The translations under genes were made by a program, and so were the position numbers. Positions 11,144-22,629 of a stretch of DNA of 64,000 bases are shown here, one piece after another. The number at the start of each line of letters is the position of its first letter. Position 1 is the stretch's first letter. The notes below the pieces were generated by a model, which was given only the letters and a program-made list of their open reading frames with translations, did not search any database and had not been told where the DNA came from. This DNA comes from Lithobates sylvaticus (Eukaryota > Chordata > Amphibia > Anura > Ranidae), in NCBI GenBank assembly GCA_028564925.1, contig CM053028.1, positions 441,776,522 to 441,840,521 on the forward strand, given 5' to 3'.

Positions 11144-12323
11144 CACATATAGGCAGAACTATGTGTGCAATCTCTCCCCCCCCCCCCCAGGGTTTTACCA
11201 AAGAATCAGAAACAAGAGGTCTTTGAAAAAGAATAATTGGGCTCTAGATCAACAGCGTACAGTACTTAGGGCCATCCAGATTACACTAGACTAGATTAGA
11301 GAATTTGCTAGGATGGAATTTTCTTGCCTTGCACCAATCAAAGTATGCATTTAAGGGCAATGGTAGACCAAGAATTCATAGTTTTAAGGCACGTAGGCAT
11401 AAGCAATTCAGATAGACCCCAATTCCTTAGGCCCTGGGCTTTAGCAGCTATGACATTAAAGCCAGCAACTGTAAAGCAGGGTGGTAAACCAGTTCTTAGG
11501 ACAAGAGATCTGGACAGTCTGGAGAAGCCCACAAAGAGTCTACTAGAAGGCTGATGATGTTGAAATACCACATCTGCCTGGACTAGATTGGTGCAATGAG
11601 TAACGCCAGAACGCCCTCTATCTTGATCCTGTGGAGCATACGAGGGATAGCCTTCACAGGAGGGAAGGCATAGATTAGCTTGAACTGATCCCATGGAGTG
11701 ATGAGTATCCACTGCTATGAATCTCTGGTCCTGGAGGCAAACTTGCTTAGATTGTTGTTGAACCTGGAAGCCAGAATATCATCATCCAGCACCCCCCACC
11801 TGCAACAGAGGTCCTGAAACACCTCCATAGGAAAACACCATTCCCCGAACTCCAGATACTCTCAACTTAAGAAATCTGCCGACAGTGCTGCAAGTCAGTA
11901 TCTGGAAGTTCTGGCCAAGTCAGTATCTGACTGGCTTCCTCTTGAGCTTCAAGACTTCTTGTTCATTCATTATGTTTGACATACTGTATGCCACTGCTGG
12001 AATATAGTCTGAATGAATCCAGATCAGATGACCACGTAGTCAAGAAGTCCAATATTGAAGGGATAACCGGCTCCAGTATGTTGATCAAGATACAAGCTTC
12101 CTCGTGTGCAGGACTCCTCGTCATCTGATGGATCCAAAGGATTTTCCTGGCTCCAAGGCTGGATTTGTGAGCCACCACACTAAGGATAACCTGGTCTTGG
12201 GTGTCAGACACATGTAATAGTCCAGAGAATGTGCTTTTTTGTCCCAAGCAGCCAGATGGTTAAGTTGCAGTGGTCTGGGGTTTAAATTGGCAAAAATGAG
12301 GCAACCATCAGACCCATACCTCC

Positions 12324-12989
12324 TGTGACAGACCTAGCCGGGACACAGGCTTTTTGAGAGGACTAACTACGAGCCTCCTGCCCACCGATTATGGGCACTG
12401 GATTTTAAAGGGCAAAGGGTGAAGGAGAACCCCAGTCAGATTCAATGCTGTATATATGTGTATATATATATATATAATGTGTGTGTCTCATGCTGTTGGG
12501 ACATACACTCTCAGATGCTAGTGTCATGAACTCAAGATGTTAATTGAGTTGGCTGATCCCATTGTCCTCTGCACAATGCAGGAGACGCTCCGTCTGTTAC
12601 TGGTGGTCTCCTGCTATTGTGATGAAATGTTGTGTGGTTGTAATTATGATAATTTATAATCAACTGTGTTTATCTCGGTGACAAGAAGTCTGGCCTGTAG
12701 TGAAATCCTGAGTCACATCGGCTGCTTAAAGGAATTAGCTAATTAGTTTATGTTAAGTTGTTACAGGTGTATTGTTAGAGTAATATGAGAGGGAGGGGGG
12801 ATCTCCTCTTCTACTCTGTATAAATGTGAGCTTGGCTTTGTAATAAAGTTCAGTCCATGTTGGCACCAAGCAAGTGTTGTCTCGTTTGGTGCTTGGGAGC
12901 GGTTGGAATATCTTATACCTATATCCAGACTGAGAGGAAGTGGTATATGACGAACGCACTCAAGAGGAGTGTAGGGACGTTCCGTCACA
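12324..12989. mobile_element. Solo LTR of a retrovirus-like element (fossil)
   Basis: The segment starts TGTGACAGACC and ends CCGTCACA, the TG...CA form of an LTR. CCTCC flanks both sides (12319-12323 and 12990-12994), a 5-bp target duplication. Near 12815-12850 a TATA-like box is followed by AATAAA, as in a U3-R-U5 unit on the plus strand. No internal genes remain, so this is the product of recombination between two LTRs. It sits inside the DIRS-like fossil and is younger than it. The two 5-bp copies are identical; nothing more precise can be said about age. Confidence 0.8.
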
Positions 12990-13610
12990 CCTCCCATGCA
13001 AAACCAGAAAGTAGGATAGCCTTTGGACTGCAAGATCCACAACTAGGAAGGAAGGATCCAAATTTTCTCCCATTAAAGGAGAGAATCTTGGACTCAGCAG
13101 TATCTAGAAGGAGGCCTAGGTGATCAAAGCAATAGGTCAATTGGAGCACTGACTTCTGAAGGTTCAGGACTTAGATTGAGGCTAAACACAGTGTGGTGGA
13201 CATTGACTGATAAAGTCTGTGCTGACTGTTCCCTGAGCAGGAGGTTGTGAATGGGGAATTCCTGAGATTACTGCAAAGACAGAACAAGAGCCAGCGTCTG
13301 GATAAAAACCTGAGGTTCATGAGCTGGTGGTGTTGAGTGACCACCGCAAAATGAAGGAAGCGTTGATGTGCCGAAAAGTCAGGGACATGCAAGTATGCAT
13401 TCTAGATTCCATTTGGAATTTCTTTACAAGAAAGAAAGCGTTGAGCACGTTCAGGTATAAAATGGGGTGATTGCCTGCTTTTGTTGTGGGGACGATGAAC
13501 AAGTTGGAGTAGAAATCCTGAAACATTCCTTGCTCTGAAAAGAAAGCAATGACTCCTTGGGAAAGTTGTGTTGTGCCATGGAAGCATGGAGGACTGCTAA
13601 AGGTCATGGA

Positions 13611-14905
13611 GATGTTAGCAGATGAGAGCAAAAACCATGATAGAGGTAGAGTATGAAATACTGGCTTGTAACACTTGGACAACATGTCCTTCACCAATGC
13701 ATTTGATATTTTTTCGGATCAGGTGGTTGCAAAGACTAGCAGATGTCCCTTCATTGCGAGGGGGATTTGCTTGGATGGTTTTGGCTTTTGGGCCTGGAAG
13801 GTTTTCAGACTTGCATTTGAACTGCACTAAAACTTTCACACAGACCTTTTTATTATCATATTTGTAAAAAAAAAAAAAACTATATAAAGAAAACACAGTG
13901 ATAAAAGCACTTTTGGGTTTAGCCTTTCTCTACACACTTTGTGCTAAAGGGTGTCTGAAATTTGGGAGTTATGAAATACTGCTTGTATAGAAGTGAGCTA
14001 AACCAGCAAGGGTACTCAAATACTGAGCTGAAGGAGCAGGAGAGTTCAGGACACCTAAGTCAATATAGGTAGTAGGAGTAGGAGTGCTGACTCTAAAGTG
14101 AGAGTGTTGCTAATTGTATCTGAAGTAGAAGGAACCATAAATACACATTTTCTGAACCTTTCATTCACACATTATAATCCAAGGCATACAAAAGATCAAT
14201 AATCTTCATCTTCTCATGATTATCAAATTATCTTATGAGCGCCTGAGGTATACATTCCAAAGCAGAACTCTACAGTTAACAGAAAACATATGGGGTATGA
14301 AATCTATTGAGGGAACACAATATTGCCAAACACAGGACCTAATTTCCACTTTTCATATTTTTATGCAGCTGTATGATATCTGGAGTACTGATCATCAGAT
14401 CTGACCTGAACTTCAAGCAAATGTAAACAACTTAGTTTATCCCACGTATGCTGTATTTATTTAAAAAAAATATGGAAAGTTATTTTCAAACTAGACTGCA
14501 TCTAAAAAGTGTTTGTCATTCAAACTGCAATCTTCCATTGTACAGTACACTAGCTAAAATCTACTAAAAGTGTTTTTTTTTTCAGAAAGGACAGAGAGTA
14601 GGTAGCTGATACTTCACTCAGTGATATTTCACATACTGGTGTTGGATGCAACATGGCAAACAATTTTAAGTGTTAAAGTTAAAGCAACTAGAAAAAAAAT
14701 TTATTTTTAAAATTGTAATACTGATAATGAATTTAATTAATTCATTTTGCAAGTTACACGTTTCCATATTGAATGCATAAACTATATATTATTATTATTA
14801 TGGGTGCAGATTTTCTGTCCATCCTCTGATTTACCTATTCTACCAGATAACAGAGCTAGGTTTGCAACCTCAAGTCTCTACTGCAGTTAAAGTGTATGTA
14901 AACCC
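13611..14905. other. No gene recognised
   Basis: The left part may still belong to the DIRS-like fossil, because the minus-strand frame at 13317-13697 enters it. The rest is AT-rich and matches nothing I recognise. The minus-strand frame at 13615-13896 and the plus-strand frame at 13622-13867 overlap each other and are not supported. Confidence 0.35.
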
Positions 14906-15499
14906 TAAATATATATATATACAAAGGTGTGAAAAAGTGTTTGCCCCCTTCCTCATTTCCTGTTCCTTTGCATGTTTGTCACACTTCGGAACATCAAACC
15001 AATTTAAACAATAGTCAAGGACAACACAAGTAAACACAAAATGCAATTTGTAAATGAAGGTGTTTATTATTAACCACTTCAGCCCCGGACCAATTGTCAG
15101 CTTAAGGACCAGAGGTCTTTTTTCAATTTCGCACTGCACTACTTTAACTGGTAATTGCGCGGTCATGCAATTTTGTAACGAAACGAAATTTGCGTCCTTT
15201 CTTCCCACAAATAGAGCTTTCTTTTGATGGTATTTGATTGCCTCTGTGATTTTTATTTTTTGCGATATAAACGGAAAAAGAGCGAAAATTTTGAAAAAAA
15301 AAGAGATTTTCTACTTTTTGTTATAAAAAAAATCTAATAAACTCAATTTTAGTCAAACATTTGGGCCAAAATGTATTCAGCCACATGTCTTTAGTAAAAA
15401 AAATGCCAATAAGCGTATATTTATTGGTTTGCGCAAAAGTTATAGCGTCTACAAACTAGAGTACATTTTCTGAATTTACACCGCTTTTAATTTATGACT

Positions 15500-16620
15500 G
15501 CCTATTTCATTTCTTGAGGTGCTAAAATGGCAGAGAAGTACAAAACCCCCCCAAATGACCCCATTTTGGAAAGTAGACACCCCAAGCTATTTGCTGAGAG
15601 GCATGTTGAGCCCATTGAATATTTTTTTTTTAGTCCCAAGTGATTGAATAAAGACAAAAATAAAAAATAATTTTTTTTTTTCTTCAAAAAGTTGTCACTA
15701 AATGATATATTGCTCACACATGCCATAGTTATATGTGGAATTGCACCCCAAAATACATTTTGCTGCTTCTCCTGAGTATGGGGATACCACATGTGTGGGA
15801 CTTTTTGGGAGCCTAGCCGCGTACGGGGCCCCGAAACCCAAGCACCGCCTTCAGGATTTCTAAGGGTGCAAATTTTTGATTTCACTCCTCACTACCTATC
15901 ACAGTTTCGAAGGCCATAAAATGCCAAAATAGCACAAAACCCCCCCAAATGACCCCATTTTGGAAAGTAGACACCCCAAGCTATTTGTTGAGAGGCATGG
16001 TGAGTATTTTACAGCTCTCATTTGTTTTTGAAAATGAAGAAAGTAAAGAAAAAAAATTTTTTTTTTTTTCTTTTTTCAATTTTCAAAACTTTGTGACAAA
16101 AAGCGACATCTGCAAAATACTCACAATACCTCTCAGCAAATAGCTTGGGGTGTCTACTTTCCAAAATGGGGTCATTTTGGGGGGTTTTATGCCATCTGGG
16201 CATTCCATGGCCTCCGAAACTGTGATTGGCAGTGAGAAGTGAAATAAAAAATTACTCCCTTAGAAAGCCTGAAGGCGGTGCTTGGTTTTTGGGGTTCCGT
16301 ACGCAGCTAGGCTCCCAAAAAGTCCCACACATGTGGTATCCCCGTACTCAGGAGAAGCAACAGAATGTATTTTGGGGTGTATTTCCACATATGCCCATGA
16401 CATGTTTGAGCAATATATCATTTAGTGACAACTTTTTGTAAAAAAAAATATATATATTTTTTTTTTTTCATTATTCAATCTCTTGGGACAAAAAAAAAAA
16501 ATATTTAATGGGCTCAACATTGCTCTCAGCAAATAGCTTGGGGTGTCTACTTTCCAAAATGGGGTCATTTGGGGGGGGTTTGAACTGTCCTGGCATTTTA
16601 TGCACAACATTTAGAAGCCT
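15500..16620. repeat. Direct and inverted modules within the 5-kb element
   Basis: The block 'aaatgaccccattttggaaa' with 'gtagacaccccaagctattt' occurs at about 15550 and 15950 in one orientation, and inverted at about 16140 and 16520. A second block (cccacacatgtggtatcccc with the 'aggagaagca' stretch) occurs inverted at about 15745-15800 and direct at about 16320-16375. The result is a large imperfect palindrome centred near 16060. Peptides read across the copies look conserved only because the DNA is repeated. Confidence 0.8.
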
Positions 16621-16644
16621 ATGTCACACGTCACCCACTCTTCT

Positions 16645-17640
16645 AACCACTTGAAGACAAAGCCCTTTCTGACACTTTTTGTTTACATGAAAACATATTT
16701 TTTTTTTGCAAGAAAATTACGTTGAACCCCCAAACACTATATATATTGTTAAAGCAAAGGCCCTACAGATTAAAATGGTGGGTGTTGCATTTTTTTTTTC
16801 CACACAGTATTTGCGCAGCGATTTTTCAAACGCATTTTTTGTGGAAAAAATACACTTTGTTTTTTTTATTTTAATGCACTAAAACACACTATATTGCTCA
16901 AATTTTTGATGAAATAAAAAATATGATCTTAGGCCGAGTACATGGATACCAAACACGACATGCTTTAAAATTGCGCACAAACACGCAGTGGCGACAAACT
17001 ACATACATTTTTAAAAGCCTTTAAAAGCCTTTACATGATACCACATTAGATTCACGGAGGAGGTCTACTGCTAAAATTACTGCCCTCGATCTGACCTTCG
17101 CGGTGATACCTCACATGCATGCTGCAATTGCTGTTTACATATGACGCCAGACCAACGCTTGTGTACGCCTTTGCGCAAGAGAAGGGGGGGCAGGGGTGCT
17201 TTTTTTTTTTTTTTTTTAGTTTTTTTTTTTTATTTATTTAGCTTTTTTATTCTATTTTTAAACTGTTCCTTCCATTTTTTTTCTTTGTTATGATTTTTAT
17301 TGTTATCTCAGGGAATGTAAATATCCCCTATGATAGCAATAGGCAGTGACAGGTACTCTTTTTTTGAAAAAATTGGGGTCTATTAGACCCTTGATCTTTC
17401 CTCTGCCCTCAAAGCATCTGACCACACCAAGATTGGTGTGATAAAATGCTTTCCCAATTTCCCAATGGCGCGGTTTATATCCGGGAGGGGGGACATTCCC
17501 TCCTACTGCTTGTAAAAGCAGTCTAGAGGCTAATTACCCGCTAGAATTGCTTTTACATGAAAGCCGATCACTGGCTGAAAAGAATGATACCAAGATGATA
17601 CCTAAACCTGCAGGCATCATTCTGGTATAACCATTCAAAG
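16645..17640. repeat. Segment related to the 42154 and 61091 TTAA elements
   Basis: It begins 'taaccacttgaagac' and follows the same order of blocks as those elements: 'aaaattacgttgaaccccca', a 'gtatttgcgcag' block, 'gaggaggtcta', 'gcggtgatacctcacatg' and 'ctgcaggcatcattct'. This shows that the 5-kb element is a composite of two related TTAA families. Confidence 0.6.
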
Positions 17641-17834
17641 TCCAGCAACATACTGGACATATATTGTAATCTTTTTTTTTTTCATGCAGCCTCTTGGCTG
17701 AACGAAAAAAAGAGATTGATTGGTGGGTATGCCCACCATTAGAATACCTCCCTTCATCCACCCACTTCTAATGATGGGCATACATGCACCATTTATATAT
17801 GCCGATGCATGGGGGCATCCTCCCGCAAAAGTTA

Positions 17835-17879
17835 TGCCGTGTACACACGGTCGGAATTTCGACCGTATGTACGTGGCAT
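17835..17879. mobile_element. 45-bp minimal MITE of the GTACACAC group
   Basis: TGCCGTGTACACACGGTCGG is followed at once by the inverse end (cgaccgtatgtacgtggcat), with TA on the left and TTA on the right. It is essentially two terminal repeats with no interior, inserted in the 5-kb TTAA element. Confidence 0.6.
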
Positions 17880-18659
17880 TAGGAGCCAATCGCTCCTCCC
17901 CGCCCCCTGCTGCCCCCATGCTTCGGCATATATGCTCTTTTTTTTAACTGTGGTGGTGAAATCACCTCCTACAGCGTTGGAGTCGCGGCTTTATGTATCG
18001 TGGGAGCAAACGCTGTTGCTGTCAAGATAAATAAATCCGCGCTGCAACTGAATGGCGCACCTGAAAACAAAAAAATGCTTAACACTAAAACACAGTAAAC
18101 AAAATTACATACCTGAAAAGCAAGCATGATAAAACATGATAAAACATAATAAAACATTGCAGAATAGAATGGAGTAAAAAAAGAGCAACAATAGAGAGAG
18201 AGAGAGAACAATAAAACGACAACTATTTTTGTTTTTTTTATTTTTTTGAGATTCACAGGTAAAAAAGCTCCTGACTGTTAGCGACTGAATCAAAACGCTA
18301 CCACAAAAAAAATGTTAGCGATCGCAGGGATCAGGCCTGACTCTGCGAACACTGCAGTTATGTGTGCTTAGTGTTTTTGTAAGTGACAGTGATCGATCGA
18401 TACTGCAGTGGGGGGGGGTGGGGGGGGCGGAGGGGGAAAACGCAGGTGCTAGCAGGTATCTGGGCTGATCCCGCTAACAATGCGTTTTTTTGGAACCCTA
18501 AACTGCTGGGACGCTAGTATAGATCTGATCAGATCAGATATTGATCTGTTCAGATACTATACCACTAAGGGAGGTGTATGCTTTGCGCGTGGGTGTTTGC
18601 GGTACTGGCACTAACCTGGGGCGACGCAGACCTTATTTGACCCTAAAACCTAATTGATA

Positions 18660-19640
18660 TCACCCGCCGGGCGATCAGGGGGTTAAACCGTTATTGGGTA
18701 ATAAATGGCGGGTGCCCTGACAGTATAAAAAACAAGCTAACTAACCAGCGTCACCCGTAACAGTAATACAAAAAAAAAAAAAACTGGTTACCTAGCGACA
18801 CTAATGCAGGGATCAGAAAAACGATCGCTTAGTGACACTGCAAAAGGGGGTGAAAGGGTTAACTAGGGGCAATCAGGGGGGTTAAACCTTTATTAGGTAA
18901 TATATGGGGGTACCTGACGCTATATAAAAACCTGACGGGGAACCTAAATAACGAAATAACTAACTGGCTAACCAGCGTCACCAGTGACATTTTATACGGT
19001 GATCACTGGTGAAAGGGTTAACTCTAGGGGCAATCAGGGGGGTTAAAACCTTTATTTAGGTTGTAATATGGGGGTACCTGACCTATAAACCTATTTATGA
19101 ACCTATATAAACATGGCGGTTAACCTAAAAAAAAACTGGTTACCTAGCGACACTAATGCAGCGATCAGAAAAACGATCGCTTAGTGACACTGGCAAAAGG
19201 GGGTGAAAGGGTTAACTAGGGGCAATCAGGGGGTTAAACCTTTATTAGGTAATATATGGGGGTACCTGACGCTATATAAAAACCTGACGGGGAACCTAAA
19301 TAACGAAATAACTAACTGGCTAACCAGCGTCACCAGTGACAGTTATACGGTGATTACTGGTGAAAGGGTTAACTCTAGGGGCAATCAGGGGGTTAAAACC
19401 TTTATTTAGGTTGTAATATGGGGGTACCTGACCTATAAAACTATTTATGAACCTATATAAAACATGGCGGTTAAAATAAAAAAAAAATGGTTACCTAGCG
19501 ACACAATGCAGCGATCAGAAAAACGATCGCTTAGTGACACTGGCAAAAGGGGGTGAAGGGGTTAACTAGGGGCAATCAGGGGGTTAAACCTTTATTAGGG
19601 GGGGGTAGGGGGCTACCTAGGACCTAAAACTAACTGCCCT
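18660..19640. repeat. 352-bp tandem repeat, about 2.5 units
   Basis: The block 'ctggttacctagcgacac' starts near 18784, 19136 and 19487, so the period is 351-352 bp. Each unit carries 'gatcagaaaaacgatcgctt', 'aggggcaatcaggggg', 'gacgctatataaaaacctga' and 'ttataaacctatttatgaac' type blocks. Within each unit the 'gggttaacta..caatcaggggg..ggtacctgac' part appears twice, so the unit itself is a doubled half-unit. A partial unit precedes 18784. The frames at 19203-19409 are read through the array and are not genes. Confidence 0.88.
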
Positions 19641-20320
19641 GACAGTTATTACAGTCACACTGACACTAAATGCAGTGATCAGTAAATAAATGATCACTGC
19701 AATTAGTGACACTGTGACTGGGGGGGGAGGGGGTGATCTGGGGGGTGATCAGGGGGTGACAGGGGGGTGTTTTGTGTGCCTAACTGTACTGGTGTCAGTG
19801 TAGTGTTGTGCACTAACCTTAACATGTTCGCCGCTCGGCGTCTCCGGTCACATAGACCGGCGCACCGAGCGTGACATCACTTCCGCCTTCCTGTCTATAC
19901 AATAGACAGGAAGGGGAAGTTTCTCATTGGCCAGGAGCGATCGCGAGGGGGTGGCCAGAAACCACTGGCCGTCCCCTCGTCCCGGATCGCTCCTGAAGCG
20001 ATGCCGACCGTCCCCGCCGGCGGAGGGGGGTCCGATCGGACCCCCCAACCGCCTAAAGAATGGCACGTACAGGTACGTGGTTCTGCCTGTACGTGCCATT
20101 CTGCCGACGTATATCTACATGGGGCGGTCGGCAAGTGGTTAAAGGTGAAAAAAAATCCAAACCATCATGGCCCTGTGTGAAAAAGTGATTGCCCCCCTTG
20201 TTAAAACATACTATAACTGTGGTTGTCCACACCTGAGTTCAATTTCTCTAGCCACACCCAGGCCTGATTATTGCCACACCTGTTCACAATCAAGGCATCA
20301 CTTAAATAGGAGCTGCTTGA

Positions 20321-21385
<1,065 letters not shown>

Positions 21386-21601
21386 GTTTAGGGGGCAATC
21401 ACTTTTTCACACAGGGCCATGATGGTTTGGATTTTTTTTCACCTTAAATAATAAACACCTTCATTTACAAATTGCATTTTGTGTTTACTTGTGTTGTCCT
21501 TGACTATTGTTTAAATTGGTTTGATGTTCCGAAACACTTAAGTGTGACAAACATGCAAAGGAACAGGAAATGAGGAAGGGGGCAAACACTTTTTCACACC
21601 A

Positions 21602-21604
<3 letters not shown>

Positions 21605-21648
<44 letters not shown>
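21605..21648. repeat. (TA)n microsatellite at the Tc1 right end
   Basis: About 22 TA units directly follow the terminal repeat. A shorter TA tract precedes the left end (14909-14921), so the Tc1 probably inserted into a TA microsatellite. Confidence 0.9.
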
Positions 21649-21649
<1 letters not shown>

Positions 21650-22331
21650 TCCCTTTTGTCTGTTAAATATATCTTTGAAAGCATTTTGTTATATCTGCTT
21701 ATCAAAAGCAAAAAATAGGATGTTATTTAACATAAAATCTATTTCTTGGAATCGATTATGGGACACCGGAATTCAAAACTAGATGGGTTATACTGCTTTT
21801 TGCAGGAGGATTGGGACACTGGCAAACAGAAAATGTGCACCTGCCCCTGTATAACCTGTCTTCTATCCAGCATGCCCTAATTTTGTGTAAAAACAGTACC
21901 AAAGGAAAAGCAAAAAACACATAGGGGTAGGGCCTGTGTCCATCATGGACACTCAGAGAGTACAAAAATCTTATTTCCTTTCTTATCTATTGAGGAACAC
22001 AGGAATTTGAAAAACAGTCAAGGTGTCCAATCAAGGGGTGAACAACAGCCACTGATAGATCCATAACAAGGTACTGGGAACTGTCTGCAATAAAAAAAAC
22101 TACCTAAAAGACCAATACATAAATCTGAACCAGCTGAGGTAAAGCCTCCCCAGACGACAGGGGAAGCTACCAACGACCAAGGGAAGGCCACAGAGGATGA
22201 ACCTGATGTTCAAGACCAGGACAGAAAAGGTTACCATCCAAGGTAAATTACTTCAATTGAAGGAACACTGAGCCTGAACTAGCAAGAGGCTGTGAAACCA
22301 AAAACCCTTTAAAACAGGTGGAACAACATTA
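21650..22331. other. No gene recognised; possible old repeat
   Basis: The words 'attgaggaacacaggaattt' and 'gtccatcatggacactcaga' give a repeat-like look, perhaps an untranslated part of a retroelement. I cannot assign a family. No frame above 70 codons. Confidence 0.3.
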
Positions 22332-22627
22332 AGGGTTTATGCGCAAGAGGCTTTTATAGGCATAATATATGCCAAGCGTAATTTCTGGATGCTTTCCGTT
22401 GCCCGGGGAGCCACAACTGCCACATACTGCCTTCCATAGTGAATGGTTGTATGTGGCATCGCATTTACACACACAACCAACATATATTCCAAACACAGAA
22501 GTTGCATCGCCATTTACAAGAGCGCAGGTGCATACAACTATTCAATTTTATGGCAGGCTGTACGCAGCATTGGGAAATTAGGCTAGGCATGCAATATACC
22601 TATAAAAGCCTCATGCACATGAACCCC
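22332..22627. mobile_element. MITE with GGGTTYATG termini
   Basis: The left end (agggtttatgcgcaagaggc, then ttttatagg) and the right end (cctataaaagcc, then tcatgcacatgaacccc) are inverse copies about 30 bp long, with TTA on the left and TAA on the right. The interior has no coding potential; the two frames at 22369-22630 are read through it. Confidence 0.65.
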
Positions 22628-22629
22628 TA

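Larger units (their letters stand above)
8880..13610 (-). mobile_element. DIRS-like retroelement fossil (broken, with two insertions)
   Basis: Read on the minus strand, pieces of a DIRS-type polyprotein appear in family order. Reverse transcriptase-like sequence occupies about 13600-12995 and RNase H-like sequence lies near 12300-11960. The downstream conserved domain (FPPVKAIPRML type) lies near 11720-11440. Tyrosine-recombinase-like sequence lies near 9170-8880. DIRS elements replicate by reverse transcription and integrate with a tyrosine recombinase. This copy is old and heavily broken, with many interruptions. A giant palindrome (9174-11143) and a solo LTR (12324-12989) lie inside it. 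Terminal repeats were not found. The family call rests on recalled protein motifs. Confidence 0.7.
15074..20138 (-). mobile_element. 5.07-kb TTAA-flanked element inside the Tc1 left repeat
   Basis: The element starts CCACTTCAGCCCCGG and ends CGGCAAGTGG, with TTAA at 15070-15073 and 20139-20142. The intact right repeat of the host Tc1 carries a single TTAA at the matching place, so this is a clean insertion with a TTAA duplication, as piggyBac transposases make. The first 250 bp resemble the right ends of the elements at 49989-54456 and 56455-58460 ('cccacaaatagagctttctt'), placing it in the same group in the opposite orientation. No transposase is visible; open frames are short and repetitive. 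Internal blocks: mirrored modules (15500-16620), a stretch like the 42154 and 61091 elements (16645-17640) and a 352-bp tandem array. Confidence 0.9.

Noticed and set aside
10968-11294. 108-codon plus-strand frame
   Set aside because: Spans the edge of the palindrome, the (TAT)n run and the DIRS-like fossil; composition is repeat-driven.
15502-16441. Two frames with a shared peptide (KVPHMWYP..TQEKQQNVFWG) on opposite strands, also seen near 53400 and 57200
   Set aside because: Looks like a conserved protein, but the similarity is in the DNA of a repeated non-coding module and the frames have no starts or other domains.
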